The position numbers and the translations under genes are program-made. This document shows, in pieces, positions 8,640-17,256 of a DNA stretch of 58,527 nt. The DNA is from Muribaculaceae bacterium (GTDB lineage Bacteria > Bacteroidota > Bacteroidia > Bacteroidales > Muribaculaceae). The stretch covers positions 1-58,527 of the forward strand of contig JAIDXM010000012.1 in assembly GCA_029058745.1 (NCBI GenBank). Direction: 5' to 3'. The notes below the pieces were generated by a model. The model was not told where the DNA came from and did no database searches. It saw only the letters and a list, made by a program, of their open reading frames with translations. Each line of letters opens with the position of its first letter. The stretch's first letter is position 1.

Positions 8640-9944
8640 TCAGACTGTTTCTCCAAGAAGTTCAAAAGGGTAGGCGCCGGTTATCCTGACGTTTACAAAA
8701 TCTCCGGGCTTGAGCGTATTATCATTTATAATCACTTCCGGGTCCACTTCCGGAGAATCATATTGTGTCCGGCCGAATGCCGAGTCACCCTCGATTCTGT
8801 CGATAAGCACTTTCTGGACGGTGCCTATCATTTCCTCGTTTAGCCGGGAGGCAATCTCTTCCTGGATTTCCATAATTCTGTCAAGCCTCTTGTGCTTCAC
8901 ATCCTCAGGAATCGTGTCTTCAAAGTTTTTTTGTCCGAAAGTGTCATCCTCTTCACTATAGGCGAAGGCTCCCATACGGTCAAATTTCTGGGTTTTCACG
9001 AAATCCACGAGCTCTTCGAATTCCATCTCGCCCTCACCGGGGAATCCAGTCATCAGTGTCGTGCGAATCTTGATGCCCGGCACGCGCTTCCTTATTTCAG
9101 AAAGCAGGTTCAAGGTCTGCTCCTTGTCGATGTGCCGTCTCATATTAGACAACACCGGATTGGAGATGTGTTGCAACGCGATGTCGAGATACTTGCATAC
9201 GTTGTCGTGTCGGGCCATCACATCGAGCACATCCATAGGGAAATCCGAAGGATAGGCATAATGGAGCCTTATCCATTCCACCCCCTTTGTCTCAGCCATC
9301 CGTTCCACCAGCTCTGCGAGAGCCTGACGCCCATAAATGTCGGTTCCGTAGGAGGAAAGGTCTTGGGCTATGACATTAAATTCCTTCACACCCTCTTTTA
9401 CAAGCGATTCCGTCTCCTCAAGAATCTCCTCGATGGGGCGCGATGTGTGGCGTCCGGTAATGATAGGGATGGCGCAGAAGGAGCAGAAGCGGTTGCATCC
9501 TTCCGATATTTTAATATAGGCGCTGTGTGGCGGAGTGGTGAGTTTGCGTTCCCATGCAAATGGAGTCGCGCAGTTCTCTTTCACATCAGGGAGAGTCTCG
9601 ATAAAGCTTTTCCAGTCGAATTTTCCATACCATCGCTCAACTTCCGGGAATTCAGCCACGAGGTCATCGAGATAACGTTGTGTAAGGCATCCCATAACAA
9701 CGATTTTCCCAATTTGTCCCGCTTTCTTCATTTCCACGAGGTCGATGATAGTATTGATGGATTCCTCTTTCGCGTCGTTGATGAATCCGCAGGTGTTTAT
9801 GACTACATATTCCCCCTCCGGCATCTCCGGGTCATGGACCGTGGTGTATCCTTTCGCGTCCAATTGCTTCAAGAGCCGCTCCGAGTCTATTAGATTCTTG
9901 GAGCAGCCCATTGAAATGATGTCAATCTGATTTTTATTATACAT
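8640..9944 (-). CDS. rimO: Ribosomal protein S12 methylthiotransferase
   Basis: A 434-residue radical-SAM enzyme that methylthiolates an Asp of ribosomal protein S12. The N-terminal cluster-binding half has Cys in 'SMGCSKNLIDSE', 'NTCGFINDAKEES' and 'MGCLTQRY'. The radical-SAM CxxxCxxC is 'GCNRFCSFCAIP', and the C-terminus is a TRAM-like domain. I chose the ATG at 9944, which directly follows the ftsY stop (9946-9948). An ATG at 9962 inside ftsY would add six residues. The Ser after the first Cys (GCSKN) and the total length fit RimO rather than MiaB. Confidence 0.95.
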   Translation of the reverse strand: MYNKNQIDIISMGCSKNLIDSERLLKQLDAKGYTTVHDPEMPEGEYVVINTCGFINDAKEESINTIIDLVEMKKAGQIGKIVVMGCLTQRYLDDLVAEFPEVERWYGKFDWKSFIETLPDVKENCATPFAWERKLTTPPHSAYIKISEGCNRFCSFCAIPIITGRHTSRPIEEILEETESLVKEGVKEFNVIAQDLSSYGTDIYGRQALAELVERMAETKGVEWIRLHYAYPSDFPMDVLDVMARHDNVCKYLDIALQHISNPVLSNMRRHIDKEQTLNLLSEIRKRVPGIKIRTTLMTGFPGEGEMEFEELVDFVKTQKFDRMGAFAYSEEDDTFGQKNFEDTIPEDVKHKRLDRIMEIQEEIASRLNEEMIGTVQKVLIDRIEGDSAFGRTQYDSPEVDPEVIINDNTLKPGDFVNVRITGAYPFELLGETV

Positions 9945-9945
9945 G

Positions 9946-10917
9946 TCAGTTGTCTTTCGCAAGGAAAAGAGATCTTACAAACTCGTCGGGTCGGAATATC
10001 TGAAGGTCATCAATCCCTTCTCCGATTCCGATATACTTTACAGGAATCCTGAACTGATCGCTGATGCCAATCACCACACCACCCTTAGCGGTGCCGTCGA
10101 GCTTGGTGATTGCGAGTGCGTTGACTTCCGTTGCCGCCACAAATTGTCGGGCCTGTTCGAAGGCGTTCTGTCCTGTGGATCCGTCAAGGACGAGCAATAT
10201 TTCCTGAGGCGCGTCAGGCACGACACGCTTCATGACATTTTTAATTTTTGTAAGCTCGTTCATGAGTCCGATTTTATTGTGAAGTCTTCCCGCAGTGTCG
10301 ATGATTACCACGTCGGCTCCTTGGGCTTTGGCCGATGACAGCGTGTCGAACGCCACGGCGGCCGGGTCACTGCCCATCTTCTGCTTCACTACAGGAACGC
10401 CTACACGCTCACCCCATATGTCAAGTTGTTCGATGGCAGCGGCGCGGAATGTGTCTGCGGCTCCGAGCACAACCTTGTTTCCGGCTTTCTTATATTGAGC
10501 CGCGAGTTTGCCGATTGTGGTGGTCTTGCCGACACCATTCACACCGACAACCATAATTACATATGGCTCACCGGTTTTATTGATTTCGAAATCCTCCAGG
10601 TTTTCATCTTCGTTTTCCGGACGTGCGAGCATGTCTGTAATCTCTTCGCAGAGAAGGTTGTTCAGCTCGTCGGCGTTGACATATTTATCGCGGGCCACTC
10701 TGTCCTGAATGCGGTCGATGATTTTGAGAGTGGTATCGACGCCCACGTCGCTTGTGATGAAGGCTTCTTCAAGATTGTCAAGCACATCGTCGTCAATCTT
10801 GCTTTTCCCGGCCACGGCACGGGTGATTTTGCTCCATACCCCTTCTTTGGTTTTCTGGAGTCCGGAATCAAGCTTTTCCTTCTTTTCTTTTGAAAAAATC
10901 TTTTTAAAGAAACCCAT
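9946..10917 (-). CDS. ftsY: Signal recognition particle receptor FtsY
   Basis: A 323-residue SRP GTPase. A short charged N-terminal region (about 1-30) replaces the long acidic A-domain of E. coli. The NG domain follows, with 'GVNGVGKTTTIGKLA' (G1), 'DTFRAAA', 'DTAGRL' (G3), 'TKLDGTAKGG' (G4/closing) and 'YIGIGEGIDDL'. It docks ribosome-SRP complexes at the inner membrane. It is first in the run leading to rimO and the isochorismate synthase and has a weak promoter upstream. Confidence 0.96.
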   Translation of the reverse strand: MGFFKKIFSKEKKEKLDSGLQKTKEGVWSKITRAVAGKSKIDDDVLDNLEEAFITSDVGVDTTLKIIDRIQDRVARDKYVNADELNNLLCEEITDMLARPENEDENLEDFEINKTGEPYVIMVVGVNGVGKTTTIGKLAAQYKKAGNKVVLGAADTFRAAAIEQLDIWGERVGVPVVKQKMGSDPAAVAFDTLSSAKAQGADVVIIDTAGRLHNKIGLMNELTKIKNVMKRVVPDAPQEILLVLDGSTGQNAFEQARQFVAATEVNALAITKLDGTAKGGVVIGISDQFRIPVKYIGIGEGIDDLQIFRPDEFVRSLFLAKDN

Positions 10918-10977
10918 ATTTTGAATCGGTTAGGTGGTCAATACGGATACGACCCGCATGAAACATGAAATAATCTG

Positions 10978-11008
10978 CGAAGTTACTGAAAAAACCTTGA
11001 ATATGAAA
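10978..11008 (-). promoter_or_regulatory. Probable ftsY promoter
   Basis: On the minus strand TTTC (11005-11008), a 19-bp spacer and TAACTTCG (10978-10985) approximate TTTG-N19-TAnnTTTG with one mismatch in each box. The site lies 60-90 bp before ftsY and just after the pspC terminator. Confidence 0.45.
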
Positions 11009-11010
11009 GT

Positions 11011-11037
11011 AAAAAAAGGCAGACGCGAGGCCTGCCT
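11011..11037 (-). terminator. Intrinsic terminator of the padR-pspC operon
   Basis: Read on the minus strand, AAGGCAG and CTGCCTT arms form a hairpin followed directly by seven T residues. It lies about 135 bp downstream of the PspC-domain gene. Confidence 0.75.
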
Positions 11038-11173
11038 TGGGAGAAAATGTGTTTTTATCCGCAGAAACACGAGTTTCCAGAGGTCTGTATTTCCGGGACC
11101 TGGCTTATATTAGAGAGATGTATGAAGTTTGAGTTTCCGCCCCAACGAGGCATCCTGTCCGGTGACGCGTAAT

Positions 11174-12706
11174 CTATTTATTCTCAAATTCAGGGATTGC
11201 GATTGAGCGGATATTGGGAGTGTCATCAGTTTCAGCGGTGGCGGTTGAATCCGGAGTCACGTTTTCAGATGCTGAGGCAATTGAATCGACAGTCAAGGTT
11301 GACTCAGAGAGAGTGTCGTGGCGTGGCTCAACGTATGTTATTCCTGCGGCTTTTTCCGCCAACTCCGCTTTCATGCGGGCCATGTCGGCTTTATGTAATG
11401 CCTTCTCCGCTTTCGCGATAGCTTTCCGGGCGGCTTTTTCAGCTCTTTTGAGTTCCTTTAGGTTCTGTTTGTCGGGATTCTGAGCTGCGAGTTCCTTTGC
11501 CCTTTCCAGACGTTCTCTCGCTTTATCGGCGACTACTCTGGCGTTTTCCGCTTTCATTTCCTCTCGCAATGCTTTCTCGCGAGCTTTTTCCGCTTTCTGT
11601 TCAGGAGAGGTTTCAATCTTGATGATGTCATTGCCGTAAAAATTGAAGTATCTGTTTCCACGGGTATTCTCGTCGATGATTTTGCCTGTAGAGAACGCGG
11701 CAGTCAGAAAACCGAGAGTACACAGTATGGATAGAAGCCATCTCGATGCCTTCGGAAGAGGTTTCGCGTTTGGCCAAATCCCTTTGCGAATGAGCATAAA
11801 GAGCGGAATGCCCAGGAACAGGATGAAGCCGATGCCGGTCACTATCCCATATATCACGGTCTTCGCGTCGGAGTCGGAGAGTGTCCCGAAATAAGAGAAT
11901 CCGGAGAGGGTTGACGTGCCGAACATAATGAGGGTGAATACACAACCAATCAGGGCGAGAGCGAGTCCGATCAGTATGGGAAGCCCGATAATCAGACCGA
12001 TGATGATGAGTAGTCTCGCCATGAGTCCGAATGTGTTTGACAATCCGTTGGCGAAGGAAGAGGAGGAATCCGACGGCCTCGGCTGCGGGGTTTTAGTGCC
12101 GTTGTCTTCTTTAAAGGAGTCGGTCACGGTTTTCCCGATGTTCTCAATGGTGGGACTCTCGCCCATCATCTGCATACGTTCAATAGGAGTTTTCGCCTCA
12201 GGAAGCACAATCCAAAGCACGATATACACAAGTCCGCAAGTGGAGACAGACGCGAAGGTAAGCAGCACGGTGGCAAGCCTGATCCATGTCGGGTCGCAGT
12301 TGAGATACCACCCAAGTCCCGAGCATACTCCGCCGAGCATGGCGTTCTGCGGGTCGCGGTAAAGTCTTTTCCTTGTTTTTGAATCTTTCTGGCTAAATGG
12401 CGGTGGAGTGTCATTGCTTTCGGATTCGAGGGATACTGTCTCTTCTTCAAGCATCTCCTCAGGCTTGCCGATTCTGCGGATCACGTCTTCCACCTGTGCG
12501 GAAGTCACGATGGGGCTGCCGGAAGAGGTATATTCGAGGAGGAGTTCCGCGATTCTGCGCTCTATGTCATCGGTGAGTTCCTTTGATTCATCAAGATTGC
12601 TGAACGCATGCTTGATGGCGTCAAGATATTCACTAAGGAGGGAGTAAGCGTCGTCATCGATTGTGAAAGGGAATCCAGCTATGTTTATGTTGAAAGTTTT
12701 TTTCAT
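11174..12706 (-). CDS. PspC-domain membrane protein
   Basis: A 510-residue inner-membrane protein. An N-terminal cytoplasmic region of about 100 residues ('DEAYSLL'-type fold with 'IRRIGKPEEML') precedes the PspC domain ('RLYRDPQNAMLGGVCSGLGWYLNCDPTWIRL', about 113-175). Several further membrane segments follow up to about residue 350. A long Ala/Lys/Glu-rich helical, coiled-coil-like tail (about 365-460) follows. Partnered with a PadR regulator 12 bp upstream, this is the familiar Bacteroidota padR-pspC pair, probably sensing or buffering envelope stress. The Lys/Glu-rich tail may bind membrane or peptidoglycan, but that is inference. Confidence 0.88.
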   Translation of the reverse strand: MKKTFNINIAGFPFTIDDDAYSLLSEYLDAIKHAFSNLDESKELTDDIERRIAELLLEYTSSGSPIVTSAQVEDVIRRIGKPEEMLEEETVSLESESNDTPPPFSQKDSKTRKRLYRDPQNAMLGGVCSGLGWYLNCDPTWIRLATVLLTFASVSTCGLVYIVLWIVLPEAKTPIERMQMMGESPTIENIGKTVTDSFKEDNGTKTPQPRPSDSSSSFANGLSNTFGLMARLLIIIGLIIGLPILIGLALALIGCVFTLIMFGTSTLSGFSYFGTLSDSDAKTVIYGIVTGIGFILFLGIPLFMLIRKGIWPNAKPLPKASRWLLSILCTLGFLTAAFSTGKIIDENTRGNRYFNFYGNDIIKIETSPEQKAEKAREKALREEMKAENARVVADKARERLERAKELAAQNPDKQNLKELKRAEKAARKAIAKAEKALHKADMARMKAELAEKAAGITYVEPRHDTLSESTLTVDSIASASENVTPDSTATAETDDTPNIRSIAIPEFENK

Positions 12707-12718
12707 TGTGCGTCGGTT

Positions 12719-13066
12719 TTATTGAAGATTGCGGAAATGGTTAACGTTGTTGACTATCTCATCCCAGGCGTCAGACATTTCTGAGAGGGTTTCGAGTCCG
12801 GAGGGGGTGATGAAATAGTATTTTCTGGGAGGCCCTTTGGGGCTTTCCTCCCACTCGTAATTGAGTTTCCCCTCTTTCCTGAGACGGTTCAGGAGAGTGT
12901 AGAGAGTTCCCTCAACAACAATCAGGGAAGCCTCGCTCAGACCGTTTATGATGTCGGAAGGGTATGCCCTTTTTCTGCTCAAAAGCAAAAGGACGCAATA
13001 TTCAAGTATCCCTTTCCTCATCTGCGACCGTATATTGGAGTCAGCTTTGGTGTTCTTTTCGTTCAT
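12719..13066 (-). CDS. PadR family transcriptional regulator
   Basis: A 115-residue winged-helix repressor-type protein. The core 'MRKGILEYCVLLLLSRKRAYPSDIINGL' and 'VVEGTLYTLLNRLRKEGKL....ESPKGPPRKYYFITPSGLETL' is a textbook PadR domain. The ATG at 13066 (MNEKNTKADSN) is preferred. The longer frame to 13174 would run through the promoter and operator region. It is co-oriented with the PspC gene 12 bp downstream. A palindrome over its own -33 region suggests autoregulation. Confidence 0.92.
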   Translation of the reverse strand: MNEKNTKADSNIRSQMRKGILEYCVLLLLSRKRAYPSDIINGLSEASLIVVEGTLYTLLNRLRKEGKLNYEWEESPKGPPRKYYFITPSGLETLSEMSDAWDEIVNNVNHFRNLQ

Positions 13067-13143
13067 ATCATATCTTGGGGATTTTGTTAAGATTCCGGAA
13101 TCCGTCTCCTGCCATGGATTGGAGGGTCTTCCTGAATGCGATG

Positions 13144-13174
13144 CAAAGTTAAGAATAAAAATAGTACTATGCAA
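13144..13174 (-). promoter_or_regulatory. padR-pspC promoter
   Basis: On the minus strand TTGC (13171-13174), a 19-bp spacer and a perfect TAACTTTG (13144-13151). It gives a leader of about 70 nt before the padR start at 13066. Confidence 0.7.
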
Positions 13175-13183
13175 TACATAGTA
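13165..13183. promoter_or_regulatory. Candidate PadR operator
   Basis: A perfect 7-bp inverted repeat, TACTATG (13165-13171), 5-nt spacer, CATAGTA (13177-13183), overlaps the -33 element of the padR promoter. A third CATAGTA half-site lies at 13229-13235. Placement over the core promoter fits self-repression by PadR. Confidence 0.55.
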
Positions 13184-13299
13184 GTAAATAAATTTTTAGT
13201 AGTAAGGAAAAATAAATAGTGGTTATTACATAGTATTGGATAAAGTATGTTGATTGATAGAGATATATGAATGTGATAAGAAAATTGGAAAATTTTTGT

Positions 13300-13307
13300 T
13301 AACTTTG
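13300..13307 (+). promoter_or_regulatory. lepA promoter -7 box
   Basis: A perfect TAACTTTG 19 bp before the lepA ATG, giving a very short leader. A -33 element is not obvious; TTGG at 13285-13288 is closer than usual. Confidence 0.55.
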
Positions 13308-13326
13308 CGATTGAAAAGAATAGAAA

Positions 13327-15114
13327 ATGAAAAATATCAGGAATTTCTGCATTATAGCACACATTGACCATGGCAAGTCAACACTGGCCGACCGTCTTCT
13401 TGAACGGACCAATACCGTCTCGGCCAAGGATATGGAGGCGCAGGTGCTTGACGACATGGATCTTGAGCGAGAAAGAGGCATCACCATAAAGAGCCATGCC
13501 ATACAGATGGATTATGAGCTTGACGGAGAGAAATATGTGTTGAATCTCATTGACACTCCGGGACACGTTGACTTCTCTTATGAGGTGTCGCGTTCGATTG
13601 CCGCCTGCGAGGGGGCGCTTCTTATTGTTGACGCTTCGCAAGGGATACAGGCGCAGACTATCTCCAATCTATATATGGCCATAGACAATGATCTGGAGAT
13701 AATCCCGGTAATCAACAAATGCGACCTCGACAGCGCGAAGCCAGACGAGGTGGAAGACCAGATTGTGGATTTGTTGGGATGCGACCGTGAAGACATCATA
13801 CGTGCGAGCGGAAAAACCGGAATGGGAGTCGATGATGTGTTGAGGGCGATTGTAGAGCGGGTCCCGGCTCCGAAGGGAGACCCCGAAGCTCCGTTGCAGG
13901 CCCTTATCTTTGACTCTGTGTTCAATCCATTCAGGGGCATAATCGCCTATTTCAAGATTGTGAACGGCACGCTGAAGAAGGATGACTTTGTCAAGTTTGT
14001 GTCAACGTCCAAGGAATATCATGCCGATGAGGTTGGAGTCCTGAAACTTGACATGTCGCCCCGCAAGGAGATTTCAGCAGGGAATGTGGGTTATATCATA
14101 TCCGGAATCAAGTCTTCGAAGGAGGTGAAGGTGGGAGACACCATCACACATGTGGCTCGTCCGTGCGAGAGTGCCATTGAGGGTTTCGAGGAAGTGAAGC
14201 CGATGGTGTTTGCGGGAGTGTATCCGATAGAGACGGAAGATTTCGAGAATCTTCGCGCATCGCTTGAGAAGCTTCAGCTCAACGATGCTTCGCTCACGTT
14301 CCAGCCGGAGTCGTCTGCCGCGCTTGGTTTTGGATTCAGGTGTGGATTCCTGGGTCTTCTGCATATGGAGATTATCCAGGAACGTCTCGGGCGGGAGTTT
14401 GACATGGATGTCATCACCACTGTCCCCAACGTGTCATACAAGGTGTATGATAAGAAAGGGAATTGCACGGAGGTGCACAATCCTTCAGGACTTCCTGACG
14501 CAACCCTGATAGACCATATAGAGGAGCCATATATACGGGCCACGGTCATCACCCAGGCCGATTATATCGGGCCGATAATGACGCTGTGTCTCGGGAAGCG
14601 CGGAGAGCTGGTGAAGCAGGAATATATCTCAGGCAACCGTATGGAAATCACGTTTGACATGCCGCTCGGAGAGATTGTGATAGACTTCTATGACAAGCTT
14701 AAGAGCATCTCGAAGGGGTATGCATCGTTTGATTATCATCTCCATGATTTCCGCGAGTCAAAACTTGTGAAACTTGACATCCTCCTGAACGGAGAGAGCG
14801 TCGATGCCCTCTCCACGCTTACACATGCCGACAATGCCGTGAAATTCGGACGCCGCATGTGTGAGAAACTTAAGGAGCTGATTCCAAGACAGCAGTTTGA
14901 CATCGCCATCCAGGCGGCCATCGGGGCAAAGATTATTGCGAGGGAAACCATCAAGGCGGTAAGGAAGGATGTGACGGCAAAGTGCTACGGCGGCGACATA
15001 TCCAGAAAGAGAAAGCTTCTTGAGAAGCAGAAGGCCGGAAAGAAGAGGATGAAACAGATTGGATCTGTGGAGGTGCCTCAGAAGGCGTTCCTCGCGGTGC
15101 TTAAACTTGATTAA
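13327..15114 (+). CDS. lepA: Elongation factor 4 (LepA)
   Basis: A 595-residue ribosome-associated GTPase of standard length. The motifs are '[15 protein letters not shown]' (G1), 'RGITIKSH' (G2), 'DTPGHVDF' (G3), 'NKCDLDSA' (G4) and the LepA-specific C-terminal end '[23 protein letters not shown]'. It back-translocates or remodels stalled ribosomes. It is divergent from padR, with the promoters 150 bp apart. A strong hairpin terminator follows 21 bp after its stop, so bcp is probably transcribed mainly separately. Confidence 0.97.
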   Translation: MKNIRNFCIIAHIDHGKSTLADRLLERTNTVSAKDMEAQVLDDMDLERERGITIKSHAIQMDYELDGEKYVLNLIDTPGHVDFSYEVSRSIAACEGALLIVDASQGIQAQTISNLYMAIDNDLEIIPVINKCDLDSAKPDEVEDQIVDLLGCDREDIIRASGKTGMGVDDVLRAIVERVPAPKGDPEAPLQALIFDSVFNPFRGIIAYFKIVNGTLKKDDFVKFVSTSKEYHADEVGVLKLDMSPRKEISAGNVGYIISGIKSSKEVKVGDTITHVARPCESAIEGFEEVKPMVFAGVYPIETEDFENLRASLEKLQLNDASLTFQPESSAALGFGFRCGFLGLLHMEIIQERLGREFDMDVITTVPNVSYKVYDKKGNCTEVHNPSGLPDATLIDHIEEPYIRATVITQADYIGPIMTLCLGKRGELVKQEYISGNRMEITFDMPLGEIVIDFYDKLKSISKGYASFDYHLHDFRESKLVKLDILLNGESVDALSTLTHADNAVKFGRRMCEKLKELIPRQQFDIAIQAAIGAKIIARETIKAVRKDVTAKCYGGDISRKRKLLEKQKAGKKRMKQIGSVEVPQKAFLAVLKLD

Positions 15115-15135
15115 AGACTTATGCGTTAATAATGC

Positions 15136-15179
15136 ATGGAGCCGGAACCTCCTTCTTCCGGGAGAGGTTCCGGCTCCAT
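15136..15179 (+). terminator. lepA terminator hairpin
   Basis: Perfect 16-bp arms, ATGGAGCCGGAACCTC (15136-15151) and its complement (15164-15179), with a 12-nt loop, just after lepA. Only a short T tract follows. Confidence 0.75.
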
Positions 15180-15215
15180 TTCGGAATACTGTGTAATCAT
15201 TGTAATGTATGTATT

Positions 15216-15695
15216 ATGAATATCGGAGATAAGATGCCCGATCTGCTCGGAGTGGATGCGGATGGGAAGGAAATCCGTCTGTCAGATTTCCCTGGAAAAA
15301 AGTTTATCGTGTATTTTTATCCTAAAGACAATACTCCGGGATGCACTGCGGAGGCAGTGAGTTTCCGTGATAATTATGACACCCTGCTCGCCATGGGGTA
15401 TCAGGTGATAGGTGTGAGCAAGGATTCCGGAGAGAGCCATAAGAAGTTTATTGATAAGCAGGGTTTGCCTTTCCCGTTGGTGGCAGACATCGACACTCGT
15501 CTGTGTCAGGAGGCGGGAGTGTGGAAACTCAAGAAGATGGCCGGGCGTGAGTATATGGGAATTGTGAGGACCACTTTCGTGTGTGACAATGACGGCACTG
15601 TCACAGATGTCATAGAGAAAGTGAAGACAAAGCTTGCCGCCGAACAGCTTATGGCGTTGCTCGACGGCAGGGGCGATATAAATCCGGCTCCTTGA
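15216..15695 (+). CDS. bcp: Thioredoxin-dependent peroxiredoxin (BCP/PrxQ)
   Basis: A 159-residue thiol peroxidase. The ATG at 15216 (MNIGDKMPDLLGV) is chosen; a longer frame reaches into the lepA terminator. The peroxidatic Cys 43 is in 'KDNTPGCTAEA', with the conserved Arg in 'GIVRTTFV'. Most PrxQ proteins have a resolving Cys five residues later (GCTxExCxFRD), but here position 48 is Val. The alternative resolving position in 'SHKKFIDK' also lacks Cys. Cys 97 (TRLCQE) is the only nearby candidate. It is therefore either a 1-Cys enzyme or one with an unusual resolving residue. Confidence 0.92.
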   Translation: MNIGDKMPDLLGVDADGKEIRLSDFPGKKFIVYFYPKDNTPGCTAEAVSFRDNYDTLLAMGYQVIGVSKDSGESHKKFIDKQGLPFPLVADIDTRLCQEAGVWKLKKMAGREYMGIVRTTFVCDNDGTVTDVIEKVKTKLAAEQLMALLDGRGDINPAP

Positions 15696-15758
15696 TCGGG
15701 AATATAGAATCCGGCGAAAAATTATAACCGGACGATTCATAATTTATATAAAATTTAA

Positions 15759-15775
15759 CAGCCGTCGATCGGCTG
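15759..15775 (+). promoter_or_regulatory. Short hairpin just before nhaA
   Basis: CAGCCG, a 5-nt loop, CGGCTG ends 10 nt before the nhaA ATG. It may mark the end of the bcp transcript or influence nhaA translation; there is no T-run. Confidence 0.3.
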
Positions 15776-15785
15776 CTGATTAACT

Positions 15786-17144
15786 ATGTCAACTGTATTA
15801 TACACAGCGCGTAAGACTATAAAGAATCTTACGAATGGCGGAAATGTGCTTCTTGTGGCCACCGGGCTTGCCCTTCTCGTGGTCAATCTCCCTTTTCTGC
15901 ATGATTTCTACAATTCTCTGTGGACGCATGAGATGGCTCTCCAGATAGGGGAGTTCAATCTATTCAGCCATCATGGGGAACCAATGAGTGTGATGGCTTT
16001 CATCAACGATGCCCTTATGGCCGTGTTCTTCTTCTCTGTAGGGCTTGAGATAAAGAGGGAGATTCTTGTGGGAGAGCTTTCCTCTTTCCGGCAGGCTTTG
16101 TTGCCAATTATCGCGGCGATAGGGGGTATGGCGGTTCCGGTGCTGATATTCTATCTGATGGGAAAAGGGACCGACTTCATAGGAGGTGCGGCGATTCCCA
16201 TGGCCACCGACATCGCGTTCTCACTCGGTGTGCTTGCCATGCTTGGCAACAGGGTGCCGATTAGTCTTAAGATATTCCTGACCACCCTTGCGGTTGTGGA
16301 TGATATCGGAGGAATACTTGTTATAGCTGTATTTTACAGCGCTCATATCAATTATTGGCTGCTTCTGATAGCGGCATTGCTGCTTGGCGTGCTTGCGCTT
16401 GGTGGTAAGCTTGGAATCCAGAGTAAGGTGTTCTATCTCGGAATAGGGGCGTTCATATGGTTCCTGTTCCTGAATGCGGGCATACATCCCACAATCGCCG
16501 GAGTCTTGATAGCATTCTGTGTGCCGGCCATACCGGTGTATGCTCCAAAGAACTATATAAAGACCATACGACAGAATATCGGTTTCTTTGCCCATGAGGA
16601 CGATGAGAAACTGACAAGCCGTACCATACTCACGAATCAACAGCTCAACTGGCTTAAGGAGATAGAGTCTGCATCGGATAAGGTGATTTCACCTCTTCAG
16701 GACATGGAAGACTCACTGCATCCGGTGGTGAATTATCTTATAGTCCCGCTATTCGCTTTCGCGAATGCCGGAATATTTTTCGGGGATATGGAGTTCACAT
16801 CGCTTTTCAGCGGAGTTGCCCCGGCCATTATTCTTGGACTTGTGGTCGGTAAATTCCTTGGAATCTTCCTGTTTTCCTGGCTATGCATAAAGCTCGGATG
16901 GGCACCGATGCCGGATGGATGCCGATGGAGCCAGCTTGCGTCAGTGTCTATGCTTGGCGGCATCGGTTTCACAGTGTCGCTCTTTATCGCCAATCTCTCT
17001 TTCGGCACAGGCGACCCTTACATGTCTCAGCTTCTGAATAATGCGAAGCTTGGTATTCTTGTGGGTTCCTTCCTTGCCGGATTCCTTGGATGGCTGTTCC
17101 TTCATATCACGCTTCCGAAGACTCCGCAGACCGCTGAAGAATGA
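15786..17144 (+). CDS. nhaA: Na+/H+ antiporter NhaA
   Basis: A 452-residue polytopic inner-membrane protein. NhaA hallmarks are 'FFFSVGLEIKREILVGELSSFRQALLPIIAAIGGM', 'IPMATDIAFSLGVLAMLGNRVP' and the ion-binding Asp pair in 'LAVVDDIGGILVIAVFYS'. The C-terminal part contains 'NAGIFF' and 'SMLGGIGFTVSLFIANLSFG'. It exports sodium in exchange for protons, relevant to salt and bile stress. A hydrophilic insert around residues 262-310 ('HEDDEKLTSR') matches the longer NhaA form of Bacteroidota. It ends opposite the SH3-protein gene, with a long palindrome between them. Confidence 0.96.
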   Translation: MSTVLYTARKTIKNLTNGGNVLLVATGLALLVVNLPFLHDFYNSLWTHEMALQIGEFNLFSHHGEPMSVMAFINDALMAVFFFSVGLEIKREILVGELSSFRQALLPIIAAIGGMAVPVLIFYLMGKGTDFIGGAAIPMATDIAFSLGVLAMLGNRVPISLKIFLTTLAVVDDIGGILVIAVFYSAHINYWLLLIAALLLGVLALGGKLGIQSKVFYLGIGAFIWFLFLNAGIHPTIAGVLIAFCVPAIPVYAPKNYIKTIRQNIGFFAHEDDEKLTSRTILTNQQLNWLKEIESASDKVISPLQDMEDSLHPVVNYLIVPLFAFANAGIFFGDMEFTSLFSGVAPAIILGLVVGKFLGIFLFSWLCIKLGWAPMPDGCRWSQLASVSMLGGIGFTVSLFIANLSFGTGDPYMSQLLNNAKLGILVGSFLAGFLGWLFLHITLPKTPQTAEE

Positions 17145-17162
17145 CAGCTCCGAGGTTTGGTT

Positions 17163-17228
17163 TATCGGACATAACAGATTGGAGGATTGGAACAAATGTT
17201 CCAATCCTCCAATCTGTTATGTCCGATA
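17163..17228. terminator. 66-bp perfect palindrome between convergent genes
   Basis: Two 32-bp arms (17163-17194 and 17197-17228) are exact reverse complements separated by a 2-nt AA loop. It lies between the stops of nhaA (+) and the SH3 membrane-protein gene (-). A bidirectional terminator is the simplest reading, although it is far longer than needed and has no T-run. Confidence 0.7.
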
Positions 17229-17256
17229 TCATAGGTATGGCCCTTTGTTCGCGGAT

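Noticed and set aside
8892..9893. Long plus-strand open frame of 333 codons opposite rimO
   Set aside because: It is antisense to a clearly conserved radical-SAM enzyme, its translation has no domain or signal, and GC-rich codon patterns produce such shadows.
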